A DNA stretch of 64,000 nucleotides from Rhizobium johnstonii 3841 (GTDB taxonomy: Bacteria; Pseudomonadota; Alphaproteobacteria; Rhizobiales; Rhizobiaceae), in the NCBI RefSeq assembly GCF_000009265.1, contig NC_008380.1, positions 2,857,501 to 2,921,500 on the forward strand, read 5' to 3'. The notes under the pieces were generated by a model. That model saw nothing but the letters and a program-made list of their open reading frames with translations. It made no database searches and had not been told where the DNA came from. The position numbers and the translations under genes are program-made. Positions 34,460 to 42,185 of this stretch are shown in pieces. Each line of letters opens with the position of its first letter. Positions within the stretch are counted from its first letter, which is position 1.

Positions 34460-34604
34460 TCACTGTTTCCTTCAATTTCAAGTGTGAATTAGCGGCGAGC
34501 GATGGAATGTCAAATCGCTGGCAGGCATGATTTCGCTTCCGGCAAGAGCCGATCACCAGTGGTTCGGATATATGCCTGTCCGGGCGGCCCGAAACGGCGG
34601 GCGG

Positions 34605-35498
34605 TTATGCTCGATAGCGAAGTGCATCGACGAGCAGAGCAAATGCCGGCGACGTATGCCTGCGGCTCGGATAGTAGAGATGGTAACCGGAAAACGGCAG
34701 GCACCAATCCTCGAGGACGCGCACCAGCCGCCCGTCGGCAAGAGGCGCCTCAACCAAGTTCTCCGGCATGTAGGCAAGTCCCATGCCCGCCAGCACTGCG
34801 TTTAGCCGCAGGGCTATATTGTTGAAGACCAATTGCCCTTCGACGCGAACCCTGAGTTCGCGCCCGTCCTTCTCGAACTCCCATGCGTAAACGCTGCCAT
34901 AGGTCGGCAGGCGTAGATTGATGCAATTGTGATCCGTAAGGTCCTGCGGCGTCAGCGGCTTCGGCCTGGTGTCGAAATAAGCGGGAGCGCCGACCACGGC
35001 CATGCGCATGTCGGGGCCGATGCGCACCGCGATCATGTCCTTCGCCACCTGTTCTCCAAGCCGCACCCCCGCATCGTAACGCTCGGCGACGATGTCAGTC
35101 AGACCGTAGTCGACGATGATCTCGACATTGATATCGGGATAATCGGGCAGCAGCTTTTGCAAGGCAGGCCAAAGGACGGCATCGGCCGCGTGCTCGCCGG
35201 CATTGATGCGAATGGTGCCTGCCGGCTTCTCCCGGAACGCGCTCAAGGCAGCCAGCTCGCTCTCGATCTCGTCGAGCCGCGGTCCGATGGAAACGAGCAG
35301 ACGTTCGCCCGCCTCTGTCGGCGCGACGCTGCGGGTCGTGCGTGTCAGCAATCGCAGTCCAAGCCGCTCCTCGAGCCCGCGGATGGTGTGGCTGAGCGCC
35401 GATTGCGACACACCGAGCTTGCCCGCCGCCTTCGTGAAGCTCTGTGCGCGTGCAACGGCAAGGAAGGCGATGAGGTCGTTGACGGCGGGGCGCGGCAT
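34605..35498 (-). CDS. LysR-family transcriptional regulator
   Basis: 297 residues. N-terminal winged helix-turn-helix (DLIAFLAVARAQSFTKAAGKLGVSQSALSHTIRGLEERLG, about 8-47) and a periplasmic-binding-like effector domain (about 90-295). Phrases such as PGRLRINA-like GTIRINAGEHAADAVLWP and YDAGVRLGEQVAKDMIAVRIG place it near the regulators of the DsdC/AaeR-like group commonly found beside aldo/keto reductases. It is divergent from a cupin and an aldo/keto reductase, with 122 bases between the starts, so it probably controls them. Confidence 0.93.
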   Translation of the reverse strand: MPRPAVNDLIAFLAVARAQSFTKAAGKLGVSQSALSHTIRGLEERLGLRLLTRTTRSVAPTEAGERLLVSIGPRLDEIESELAALSAFREKPAGTIRINAGEHAADAVLWPALQKLLPDYPDINVEIIVDYGLTDIVAERYDAGVRLGEQVAKDMIAVRIGPDMRMAVVGAPAYFDTRPKPLTPQDLTDHNCINLRLPTYGSVYAWEFEKDGRELRVRVEGQLVFNNIALRLNAVLAGMGLAYMPENLVEAPLADGRLVRVLEDWCLPFSGYHLYYPSRRHTSPAFALLVDALRYRA

Positions 35499-35620
35499 TT
35501 ATGAAACTTTCTCATGGGTTCTTGCCGTTTATACCATCTAATCGCGACCAGGCGCACGCCCTAAATACCTTGTTGTTACTCGAGTGGACACGTCCACCCG
35601 ACATCGAAAGGAAGACAAAG

Positions 35621-36016
35621 ATGGAGATCAAGCGAAGCGGTTCGCAGCCTTCGGCCAAGGGACCAGCCGATTGGTTTACCGGCAGCGTGCGTGTCGACCC
35701 GCTGTTTGCCGTGACCAGCCCCGCACGTGCGGCTGGCGCCAGCGTCACCTTCGAGCCCGGAGCCCGCACCGCCTGGCACACTCATCCGCTCGGCCAGACG
35801 CTGATCGTCACATCGGGCTTCGGTCGCGTGCAGCGCGAAGGCGGTCCCGTCGAGGACATCCGCGCCGGCGACGTCGTCTCGTTCGCACCGGCTGAACGCC
35901 ATTGGCACGGCGCATCGCCGACGACGGCGGTGACCCATATCGCCATCCAGGAACAGCTCGACGGCAAGGTCGTCGACTGGATGGAGCATGTCACCGACAC
36001 GCAATACCAAGGTTAG
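35621..36016 (+). CDS. Cupin-domain protein
   Basis: 131 residues from the ATG at 35621 after GAAAGGAAGAC. A single cupin barrel: the first motif reads GARTAWHTHPLGQTLIVTSGFG and the second GDVVSFAPAERHWHGAS, with the metal-binding histidines and glutamine/glutamate positions visible. Small cupins next to aldo/keto reductases and LysR regulators are common; they may be quinone- or carboxymuconolactone-related, but the activity is unknown. Fifteen bases separate it from the next gene. Confidence 0.88.
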   Translation: MEIKRSGSQPSAKGPADWFTGSVRVDPLFAVTSPARAAGASVTFEPGARTAWHTHPLGQTLIVTSGFGRVQREGGPVEDIRAGDVVSFAPAERHWHGASPTTAVTHIAIQEQLDGKVVDWMEHVTDTQYQG

Positions 36017-36030
36017 AAAAGGAAATTTCT

Positions 36031-37020
36031 ATGCAGAAGCGTGTACTTGGAAAGAGCGGACTTCAAGTCTCGGCCATCGGTCTCGGCTGCATGGGGCTGA
36101 GTTACGGCTATGGCCCGGCGACAGATATTCAGGAAGCGACCACACTGATCCGGCGGGCATTTGAACGCGGCGTGACCTTCTTCGACACGGCCGAGGCCTA
36201 CGGCCCCTATAAGAACGAAGAGCTTCTGGGAGAGGCCCTCGCCCCCTTCCGCGAGGAGGTGGTGATCGCCACGAAATTCGGTTTCAACTTCGATGCCAAT
36301 GGCGGCCAGAGCGGCATGAACAGCCGGCCCGAGCAGATACGCGCGGTGGCCGACCAGGCGCTGAGGCGTTTGAAGACTGATGTCATCGATCTCTTCTACC
36401 AGCATCGCGTCGATCCCGATGTTCCGATCGAGGATGTCGCCGGCACGGTCAAGGCGCTGATCGCGGAAGGCAAGGTCAGACATTTCGGCCTCTCGGAAGC
36501 GGGCGCCCAGACGATCCGCCGCGCCCATGCCGTCCAGCCGGTGGCGGCGTTGCAGAGCGAATATTCGCTGTGGTGGCGCGAACCAGAGCAGGAAATCCTG
36601 CCGACGCTTGAAGAGCTCGGCATCGGTTTCGTGCCCTTCAGCCCGCTCGGCAAGGGCTTTCTGACTGGCGCGATCAGTGAAACGACCACCTTCGACAGCA
36701 AGGATTTCCGCCACGTCGTGCCGCGCTTTTCTCAGGAGGCGCGAAAAGCCAACCAGACACTCGTCGATCGTCTCGGAGAAATCGCCGCCCGCAAAAAGGC
36801 CACCTCCGCCCAAGTGGCTCTCGCATGGCTGCTGGCGCAGAAGCCCTGGATCGTGCCGATTCCCGGCACCACCAAGCTGCATCGCCTCGAGGAGAACATC
36901 CAGTCCGCCGAGATCGAACTGACGGCCGAGGATCTCCGTAGCATCGAAAGCGCGCTCGCCACGATCAAGGTGGAAGGTGATCGTTATCCCGCCCATCTGC
37001 AGGCAAGGGTCAACCGCTAA
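36031..37020 (+). CDS. Aldo/keto reductase
   Basis: 329 residues from the ATG at 36031 with AAAGGAAA upstream. A TIM-barrel NADPH-dependent reductase: GLGCMGLSYGYG near the N-terminus, catalytic Asp/Tyr in FFDTAEAYGPYKNEE, the lysine in VIATKFGF and histidine in LFYQHRVDPD. The C-terminal WIVPIPGTTKLHRLEENI binds cofactor. It is in the AKR13/YakC-like group. Likely co-transcribed with the cupin under the LysR regulator. Confidence 0.93.
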   Translation: MQKRVLGKSGLQVSAIGLGCMGLSYGYGPATDIQEATTLIRRAFERGVTFFDTAEAYGPYKNEELLGEALAPFREEVVIATKFGFNFDANGGQSGMNSRPEQIRAVADQALRRLKTDVIDLFYQHRVDPDVPIEDVAGTVKALIAEGKVRHFGLSEAGAQTIRRAHAVQPVAALQSEYSLWWREPEQEILPTLEELGIGFVPFSPLGKGFLTGAISETTTFDSKDFRHVVPRFSQEARKANQTLVDRLGEIAARKKATSAQVALAWLLAQKPWIVPIPGTTKLHRLEENIQSAEIELTAEDLRSIESALATIKVEGDRYPAHLQARVNR

Positions 37021-37112
37021 AAGCGGCCGAAAGACCGTCAGGGCGATCTCTCATCCGAACACGAGAAGCGAAGCGACCACAGTCACCTGCGGCCGCTTCT
37101 TCATCGATTGCA

Positions 37113-37748
37113 TCATCGTCTCGGTGTCCGCGCATTTTCCCGGAAAGCCGGTATCGCCTCCAGCCTGGCGACAATCTCGGCGATATTGGGCCATCGGGCG
37201 AGATCGAAGCCGAGGCGCCGGGCGCTGATCGCCTGCGGGAAGAGAAAGATCTCGGCAATACCAGGCTGATCCGCAACAGCGAAAGCTCCCTGCCTGCGGC
37301 CGCCGATCATCGTCTCGACCGCGGCCATTCCTTCACCGACCCAATGACGATTCCAGGCAGTAATGGCATCGGCATCCGCCTGGAAGACCTTGCCGAGATG
37401 CAGACCGATCCGCGGCGGCAGCAGCGCGTGGATCTCGGCTGCGATCGCAAGCGCGATCGACCGCGCCTGCGCCCGGTCTTCCGCGGTGTCAGGCAATAGC
37501 GGCGGTTCAGGCTTTATCTCATCGAGATATTCGACGATCGCCAGCGACTGGGTAATGAGGACGCCACTATCCGTCAGCAAGGCGGGCACGAGCCCCTGCG
37601 GATTGATACTGCGATATCCGGCCTGCCGGCTCTCGGAATTTTCGCCGAGGATGGTGACCGGCAGCGCTTCGGCCGTCAATCCTTTCAGGGCGAGTGCGAT
37701 GCGGACTCGAGATGTCGCCGAGGAAATTTCGTTCTGATAGAGTTTCAC
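37113..37748 (-). CDS. Glutathione S-transferase, zeta / maleylacetoacetate isomerase-like
   Basis: 211 residues. The N-terminal thioredoxin-like domain has SSATSRVRIALALKG in the position of the zeta-class SSCSxRVRIAL motif, with alanine where maleylacetoacetate isomerases have cysteine, then NPQGLVPALL and ITQSLAIVEYLDE. The C-terminal helical domain includes ADQPGIAEIFLFPQ. Function may be isomerisation or detoxification; the absence of the usual cysteine argues for caution. No tyrosine-pathway genes adjoin. Confidence 0.82.
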   Translation of the reverse strand: MKLYQNEISSATSRVRIALALKGLTAEALPVTILGENSESRQAGYRSINPQGLVPALLTDSGVLITQSLAIVEYLDEIKPEPPLLPDTAEDRAQARSIALAIAAEIHALLPPRIGLHLGKVFQADADAITAWNRHWVGEGMAAVETMIGGRRQGAFAVADQPGIAEIFLFPQAISARRLGFDLARWPNIAEIVARLEAIPAFRENARTPRR

Positions 37749-37767
37749 TGTCTTTCTCCCTGGTGAT

Positions 37768-37929
37768 CTAAAAGAACAGCTGGAGCGACGGCTGCTCCCC
37801 TGAGGATGAAGCTGCGGATGCCGCCGTCACGAGGCCGGCAAGCGGCGACGGCTCCTGTGAGCTTACATCGTAGATGCAGGGCGCTGCGAAAATCGTCGCC
37901 CCCAGAATGCAGATCATCATCAGTCTCAT
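37768..37929 (-). CDS. Possible small secreted peptide
   Basis: A 53-codon frame from the ATG at 37929, with GGAGG five bases upstream, a very good ribosome site. The product starts with a signal-like stretch (MRLMMICILGATIFAAPC) and continues with a Ser/Ala-rich tail ending SLQLFF. It lies between the Ohr gene and the GST gene on the same strand. A longer in-frame start at 37992 exists but lacks such a ribosome site. No family recognised; calling it a gene rests on the ribosome site and the hydrophobic N-terminus. Confidence 0.45.
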   Translation of the reverse strand: MRLMMICILGATIFAAPCIYDVSSQEPSPLAGLVTAASAASSSGEQPSLQLFF

Positions 37930-37995
37930 TATTTCCTCCATCGACGAGGCCCGACCGGCCTCGTCATGTTTCCTTTTGGCGATCGATCCCATCTG

Positions 37996-38412
37996 TCAGG
38001 CAATGCTCAATTCGACATTGATATTGCCGCGGGTTGCTTTCGAATAGGGGCAGGTCCGGTGCGCTTCATCCACAAGCGCCCTTGCCAGATCCGCTTCGAT
38101 GCCCGGCAGGCTGACCTTGAGGCGAGCCTGTAGGAAATAGTCGCCGTCGGTCGCCCCGAGATCGACCTCGGCGTTGACGGCGGCATCTGCAGGAAGCTTG
38201 ACCTTCAGCTTGCCGGCAGCAATGCCGATCGCGCCGATGAAGCAGGCAGACCAGCCGGCGGCGAAAAGCTGTTCGGGATTGGTGCCGGCACGGTTGCTGC
38301 CCGGAGGCGAAAGCTTGATATCAAGCTGCCCGTCGTCGCTGTGCGACGCGCCGTCGCGCCCGCCCGTCGTGTGGGTCTTGCCGGTATAGAGAACCTTGTC
38401 GATCTTTGTCAT
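37996..38412 (-). CDS. ohr: Organic hydroperoxide resistance protein Ohr
   Basis: 138 residues, the normal length. Ohr reduces organic and fatty-acid hydroperoxides with two cysteines: Cys57 (AGWSACFIG) and Cys121 (HRTCPYSKATRGN), both present. The start MTKIDKVLYTGKTHTTGGRDG is typical. An OhrR regulator gene is not adjacent. AGGAGTG lies before the ATG. Cytoplasmic. It belongs to a group of oxidant-related genes (aldo/keto reductase, GST) in this part of the window. Confidence 0.96.
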   Translation of the reverse strand: MTKIDKVLYTGKTHTTGGRDGASHSDDGQLDIKLSPPGSNRAGTNPEQLFAAGWSACFIGAIGIAAGKLKVKLPADAAVNAEVDLGATDGDYFLQARLKVSLPGIEADLARALVDEAHRTCPYSKATRGNINVELSIA

Positions 38413-38602
38413 GAAACACTCCTTTGTTGCGTCGCTAAGGCGACTGGCCGCGGTGCGCGGCCGGGTTGACGGAGTGTGGTTTGACCGACGGATATATCCG
38501 CCATGTTTCCAAAATCGCCCGAAATGTCACAAAGCGTAGCATCCGATATCGAGGACAACTTCGCATACAAAACGTCTCGAAATTTCGCGGCGTGCGCCGA
38601 TG

Positions 38603-39925
38603 TCAGCGGATAGTGATTTCCGCCGCCAGCCCACCGCCGGCGCGATTGTAGAGCCGGAGCGACCCACCGATCTTGGCCGTCAGTTGCTGGGCAATCGCAA
38701 GACCCAGACCGGTGCCGCCGGTCTCCCGGTTGCGGGATTGCTCCAGCCGGAAGAAAGGCTGCATGGCCGCCTCCAGCATATCGTCGGGGATTCCAGGCCC
38801 ACGGTCCATAATCGTGATGACGATATCGTTCTCGGCGCTACGCTCGACGCCGATCTCGGCGGCGCCGGCAAACTTCAGCGCATTGTCGATGAAGTTCGAT
38901 AGGATGCGGCGGAGAGCATGCGGCTTGGTGAAGGCGGCACCCTGAACCAGGCCGACGACTGTGACGGCCTTTCCGGTATCCTGGTAGTCGTAGGCTATGC
39001 TGTCGATGAACGAGGCGAGATCGATGCGGGCACTCTTCTCGCCATTGCCATGCGCACTGCGTGCATAGGCAATGCCGTCCTGAACGAGGCGCTGGATCTC
39101 GGCGAGATCGTGCACCAGCTTGTCTTTCTCCGGCGAATCCTCCGCCATGTCGGCGCGCAGCCGCATGCGGGTGATCGGCGTCTGCAGGTCATGCGAGATT
39201 GCCGCCAATATCTGAACGCGCTCTTCGAGATAATGAGCGATCCTTTCCCGCATCGCATTGAACGCCCGTGCCGCATGCGCGACTTCCCTCGGCCCCGCCT
39301 CGCTCAAAGCGGGACCGTCCTTGTTCGGGTCGAGGGAATCGGCGGCGGCGGCAAGCTCGCCGAGCGGCCGGATCGCCTGGCGAACCGCAAACCAGGTACA
39401 GAGGATGAGCAGCGCCATCTGGATGACGAAGACGTAAGGCAGCCATGCGGCGATCGGCATGACGCCCTTCGGCGTGACGTCGATCGTCAAGGGGCTTCCG
39501 TCGCTCAGCGTCAAATGCGCCTGCAATCGGTTCACATCGCCAGGAATCCGTTCGATCCGGATTGGAAAGCGGTGCCCGATAGCCTCCTCGATCTTTCCTG
39601 AGATTTCCGCCCCTTTGCTTGACGTGTCAGGCACGCCGGGAAGGCCGGGTCCGAGCACGAAACGGTAATTGCCGCGGCTCAGCCGGTCGAGCAGGTCGCC
39701 GCGTTCGCCTGGCGGAAGCCGATCGAGAACCGCAATCGATGTTGCCACGTCATTTTCCAGCGTGCCGAGCATCACCGCCTTGGCCGACATGTACCGCTCC
39801 ATATAGAGCACACTGAACGACAGACCGTAGGCGAAGGCCAATCCGATCAGCAGGATCAGGAAGATCCGCGACCGCAACGTGCTCGGCCACGTCAAGCCCG
39901 AACGCAAGGGGATTGCCGCCTTCAT
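38603..39925 (-). CDS. Sensor histidine kinase of a two-component system
   Basis: 440 residues: an N-terminal membrane helix (about 18-38), a periplasmic domain (about 40-160), a second helix (about 165-185), HAMP (RQAIRPLGELAAAADSLD), HisKA with the phosphorylated histidine in AISHDLQTPITRMRLRADM, and HATPase with NFIDNALKFAG, DRGPGIPDDML and GGTGLGLAIAQQL. It resembles the EnvZ/RstB-like group. The start overlaps the response-regulator stop by four bases. Signal unknown. Confidence 0.94.
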   Translation of the reverse strand: MKAAIPLRSGLTWPSTLRSRIFLILLIGLAFAYGLSFSVLYMERYMSAKAVMLGTLENDVATSIAVLDRLPPGERGDLLDRLSRGNYRFVLGPGLPGVPDTSSKGAEISGKIEEAIGHRFPIRIERIPGDVNRLQAHLTLSDGSPLTIDVTPKGVMPIAAWLPYVFVIQMALLILCTWFAVRQAIRPLGELAAAADSLDPNKDGPALSEAGPREVAHAARAFNAMRERIAHYLEERVQILAAISHDLQTPITRMRLRADMAEDSPEKDKLVHDLAEIQRLVQDGIAYARSAHGNGEKSARIDLASFIDSIAYDYQDTGKAVTVVGLVQGAAFTKPHALRRILSNFIDNALKFAGAAEIGVERSAENDIVITIMDRGPGIPDDMLEAAMQPFFRLEQSRNRETGGTGLGLAIAQQLTAKIGGSLRLYNRAGGGLAAEITIR

Positions 39926-40662
39926 TGGCGCGGCTCCGATATTTCGACCGGGACCGAAAACACATAGCCTTCGCTGCGCACCGTCTTGATATAGGTCGGT
40001 TCGCGCGCATCGTCGCCCAGCCGCTGACGAAGGCGGCTGACCAGAAGATCGATCGAGCGATCGAAGAGATCGGCGTCGCGGCCCTGCGTCAGGCTCAGAA
40101 GCTGGTCGCGATTGAGCACCCGCTGCGGATGGTCGATGAAGACGCGGAGCAGACGGTATTCGGCGCCGCTGAGCGCAATCGCGGTCCCTTCCCTGTCGAG
40201 AAGATGCCGGGCGACCGTATCGAGCCGCCAGTCGCCAAAGCTCAGCAATTGCCCGGCCTCGCTGATCTGCAGGTTGGGCGGCAACATCCGCGTGCGCCGC
40301 AGCACCGCCTTGATGCGGGCGAGAAGCTCACGCGCAGCAAAGGGCTTGGGAAGATAATCATCGGCGCCCATCTCCAGCCCGAGGATTCTGTCCATCTCGT
40401 CGGTGCGGGCCGTCAGCATCAGGATCGGGATCGCCTTGTGCCGGCCGGCGCGCAATTCGCGGCAGAGCACCAGCCCGTCATCGCCGGGCATCATCACATC
40501 GAGCACAATCAGGTCGACCGCATTGGCTTCGACAAAACTGCGCATCTGCCGTCCGTCGGCAGCAACGCTCGTGCGCAGGCCATTCTTCTGCAGGTAGCCC
40601 GATACCAGCTCGCGGATTTCGCGATCGTCATCGACGATCAGGATGTGATCGACATGATCCAT
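39922..40662 (-). CDS. OmpR-family response regulator
   Basis: 246 residues. Receiver domain with DDDREIRE, the phospho-acceptor aspartate in LIVLDVMMPGDDG and lysine in YLPKPFAARE; C-terminal winged-helix DNA-binding domain (about 140-240; LSGAEYRLLRVFIDHPQRVLNRDQLL; RSIDLLVSRLRQRLGDD; IKTVRSEGYVF). It is the first gene of the pair and is translationally coupled to the kinase. The TGTATC-N4-TGTATC direct repeats at 41948 and 42026 are plausible binding sites, as OmpR-type proteins bind tandem half-sites. Confidence 0.95.
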   Translation of the reverse strand: MDHVDHILIVDDDREIRELVSGYLQKNGLRTSVAADGRQMRSFVEANAVDLIVLDVMMPGDDGLVLCRELRAGRHKAIPILMLTARTDEMDRILGLEMGADDYLPKPFAARELLARIKAVLRRTRMLPPNLQISEAGQLLSFGDWRLDTVARHLLDREGTAIALSGAEYRLLRVFIDHPQRVLNRDQLLSLTQGRDADLFDRSIDLLVSRLRQRLGDDAREPTYIKTVRSEGYVFSVPVEISEPRQ

Positions 40663-40788
40663 ATTTCCCTGTTCCTTATCGATAGAAGCGGCCGCGCCGG
40701 TCGCTCCGTTCCTGACCGAAGCGACAGACGCGACCTACACATATTCCGCTGGCCGGAGCAACGAGGCGCTGCAACCGGCATCGTCGAC

Positions 40789-41838
40789 CTAGAAACGATC
40801 GACGTCTATGACCGCCTGCGCAAAAGCCTGCGGCGCTTCCTGAGGCAGGTTATGGCCGATGCCGCCGCCGATCGTGCGATGCTCGTATTTTCCGGAGAAT
40901 TTTCCGGCATAGGCGGAAGGCTGCGGATGCGGCGCACCGTTTGCATCGCCCTCCATGGTGATGGTCGGTGCCGAAATGACAGGCGTTGCGGCGAGCGTCG
41001 TCTCGTAGGCATCGTACTTGGCCTCGCCTTCGACAAGCCCGAGGCGCCAGCGATAATTGTGAATGACGATCGCGACGTGGTCGGGATTGTCGAAGGCAGC
41101 GGCCGACCTGTCGAATGTCGCATCGTCGAAGTTCCACTTCGGCGATGCCGTCTGCCAGATTAGCTTTGCGAAATCATGGGTGTTGCTCTCGTATCCCTGA
41201 CGACCGCGTTCGGTGGCGAAATAGAACTGGTACCACCAAGCGAGTTCGGCTTTCGGTGGAAGCGGCTTCTTGTTGGCCTCCTGGCTACCGATCAGGTAGC
41301 CGCTTACAGATACCATCGCCTTACAGCGCTCGGGCCAGAGCGCCGCCATGATGTTGGCGGTCCGCCCGCCCCAGTCGTATCCGGCAATGACGGCCTTCTC
41401 GATATCCAGCGCATCGAGGAGCGCGATCATGTCGGCGGCGAGCGCTGACGGCTGGCCGTTGCGCGGTGTCTGATCGTCCAGGAAGCGGGTCGTCCCGTAA
41501 CCGCGCAGATAAGGCACAATCACCCTGTAGCCCGCCGCGGCAAGCAGGGGCGCGACATCGACGAAACTATAGATGTCATAGGGCCAGCCATGCAGCAGCA
41601 ATACGACAGGGGCATCCGCCTTGCCCGCTTCGGCGTAGCCGATGTCGAGCACGCCTGCCTTGACCTGCTTCAGCGCTTCGAAGGACGTGTTGGTTCCGGG
41701 CTTTATAGCTGGCACCGAAGCGGCCGTCGCAGACGACTGGGCTGCGGCCGTGCCGGCCACGCCGAATTCGACCGCCGCAAGGGCGATTGCCGTCATGCCG
41801 AAGAAACGGCGGCGGTGATGGTTGATTTGCTCTGACAT
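40789..41838 (-). CDS. Tat-exported alpha/beta hydrolase (epoxide-hydrolase-like)
   Basis: 349 residues with a twin-arginine signal (HHRRRFFGMTAIALAAVEFG, residues 7-26; cleavage after AAA or AQA). The mature part has the oxyanion LLLHGWPYDIYSF, PYLRGYGTTRF and a nucleophile aspartate in AGYDWGG, as in epoxide hydrolases and haloalkane dehalogenases, with a late histidine in GGGIGHNLPQEAP. So it is a periplasmic hydrolase of unknown substrate. It lies downstream of the divergent promoter with the TGTATC repeats and upstream of the two-component genes on the same strand. Confidence 0.88.
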   Translation of the reverse strand: MSEQINHHRRRFFGMTAIALAAVEFGVAGTAAAQSSATAASVPAIKPGTNTSFEALKQVKAGVLDIGYAEAGKADAPVVLLLHGWPYDIYSFVDVAPLLAAAGYRVIVPYLRGYGTTRFLDDQTPRNGQPSALAADMIALLDALDIEKAVIAGYDWGGRTANIMAALWPERCKAMVSVSGYLIGSQEANKKPLPPKAELAWWYQFYFATERGRQGYESNTHDFAKLIWQTASPKWNFDDATFDRSAAAFDNPDHVAIVIHNYRWRLGLVEGEAKYDAYETTLAATPVISAPTITMEGDANGAPHPQPSAYAGKFSGKYEHRTIGGGIGHNLPQEAPQAFAQAVIDVDRF

Positions 41839-41947
41839 CGGTCTCTCCTGTCGAATGGATCACGGTCGCGAAAAGGCGCTCTACTTGTATCCCCGATATG
41901 TCGCAAGCAACCGTTTTTTGAATGCGGATGTAGCTTCCGGCCGCCTA

Positions 41948-41963
41948 GATACATTCCGATACA
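41948..41963 (-). promoter_or_regulatory. TGTATC-N4-TGTATC direct repeat, minus orientation
   Basis: On the minus strand the hexamer TGTATC occurs twice with a 4-base spacer (10-base period). It is 110 bases upstream of the Tat-hydrolase start. An identical arrangement in the opposite orientation lies at 42026-42041. Confidence 0.55.
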
Positions 41964-42025
41964 ATCGCGCTGCCTCAGCAAGCGGTCACATTGGCCGCAG
42001 CCGTTTCCTCGCCACCGCGGCAGTT

Positions 42026-42041
42026 TGTATCGCTTTGTATC
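42026..42041 (+). promoter_or_regulatory. TGTATC-N4-TGTATC direct repeat, plus orientation
   Basis: TGTATC-GCTT-TGTATC, 145 bases upstream of the DipZ-like gene. Together with the minus-strand copy it points outward from the centre of the 347-base divergent region. The same region also holds CGGGGATA (42095-42102) and its inverse TATCCCCG (42117-42124), and another TATCCCCG at 41888. No gene is supported in 41839-42185. Confidence 0.55.
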
Positions 42042-42185
42042 GCCGCCGCCCTACCCCGACACTTCGGTACATTTTTCCGCAAAGCCGGACACATCGGGGA
42101 TACTTCACACCGGCCATATCCCCGCCGTTGCTGGTTCAGGCCCCATCGCCGCCCAGAGCCCGATCAATCGGTTTCAAAGGAAACG

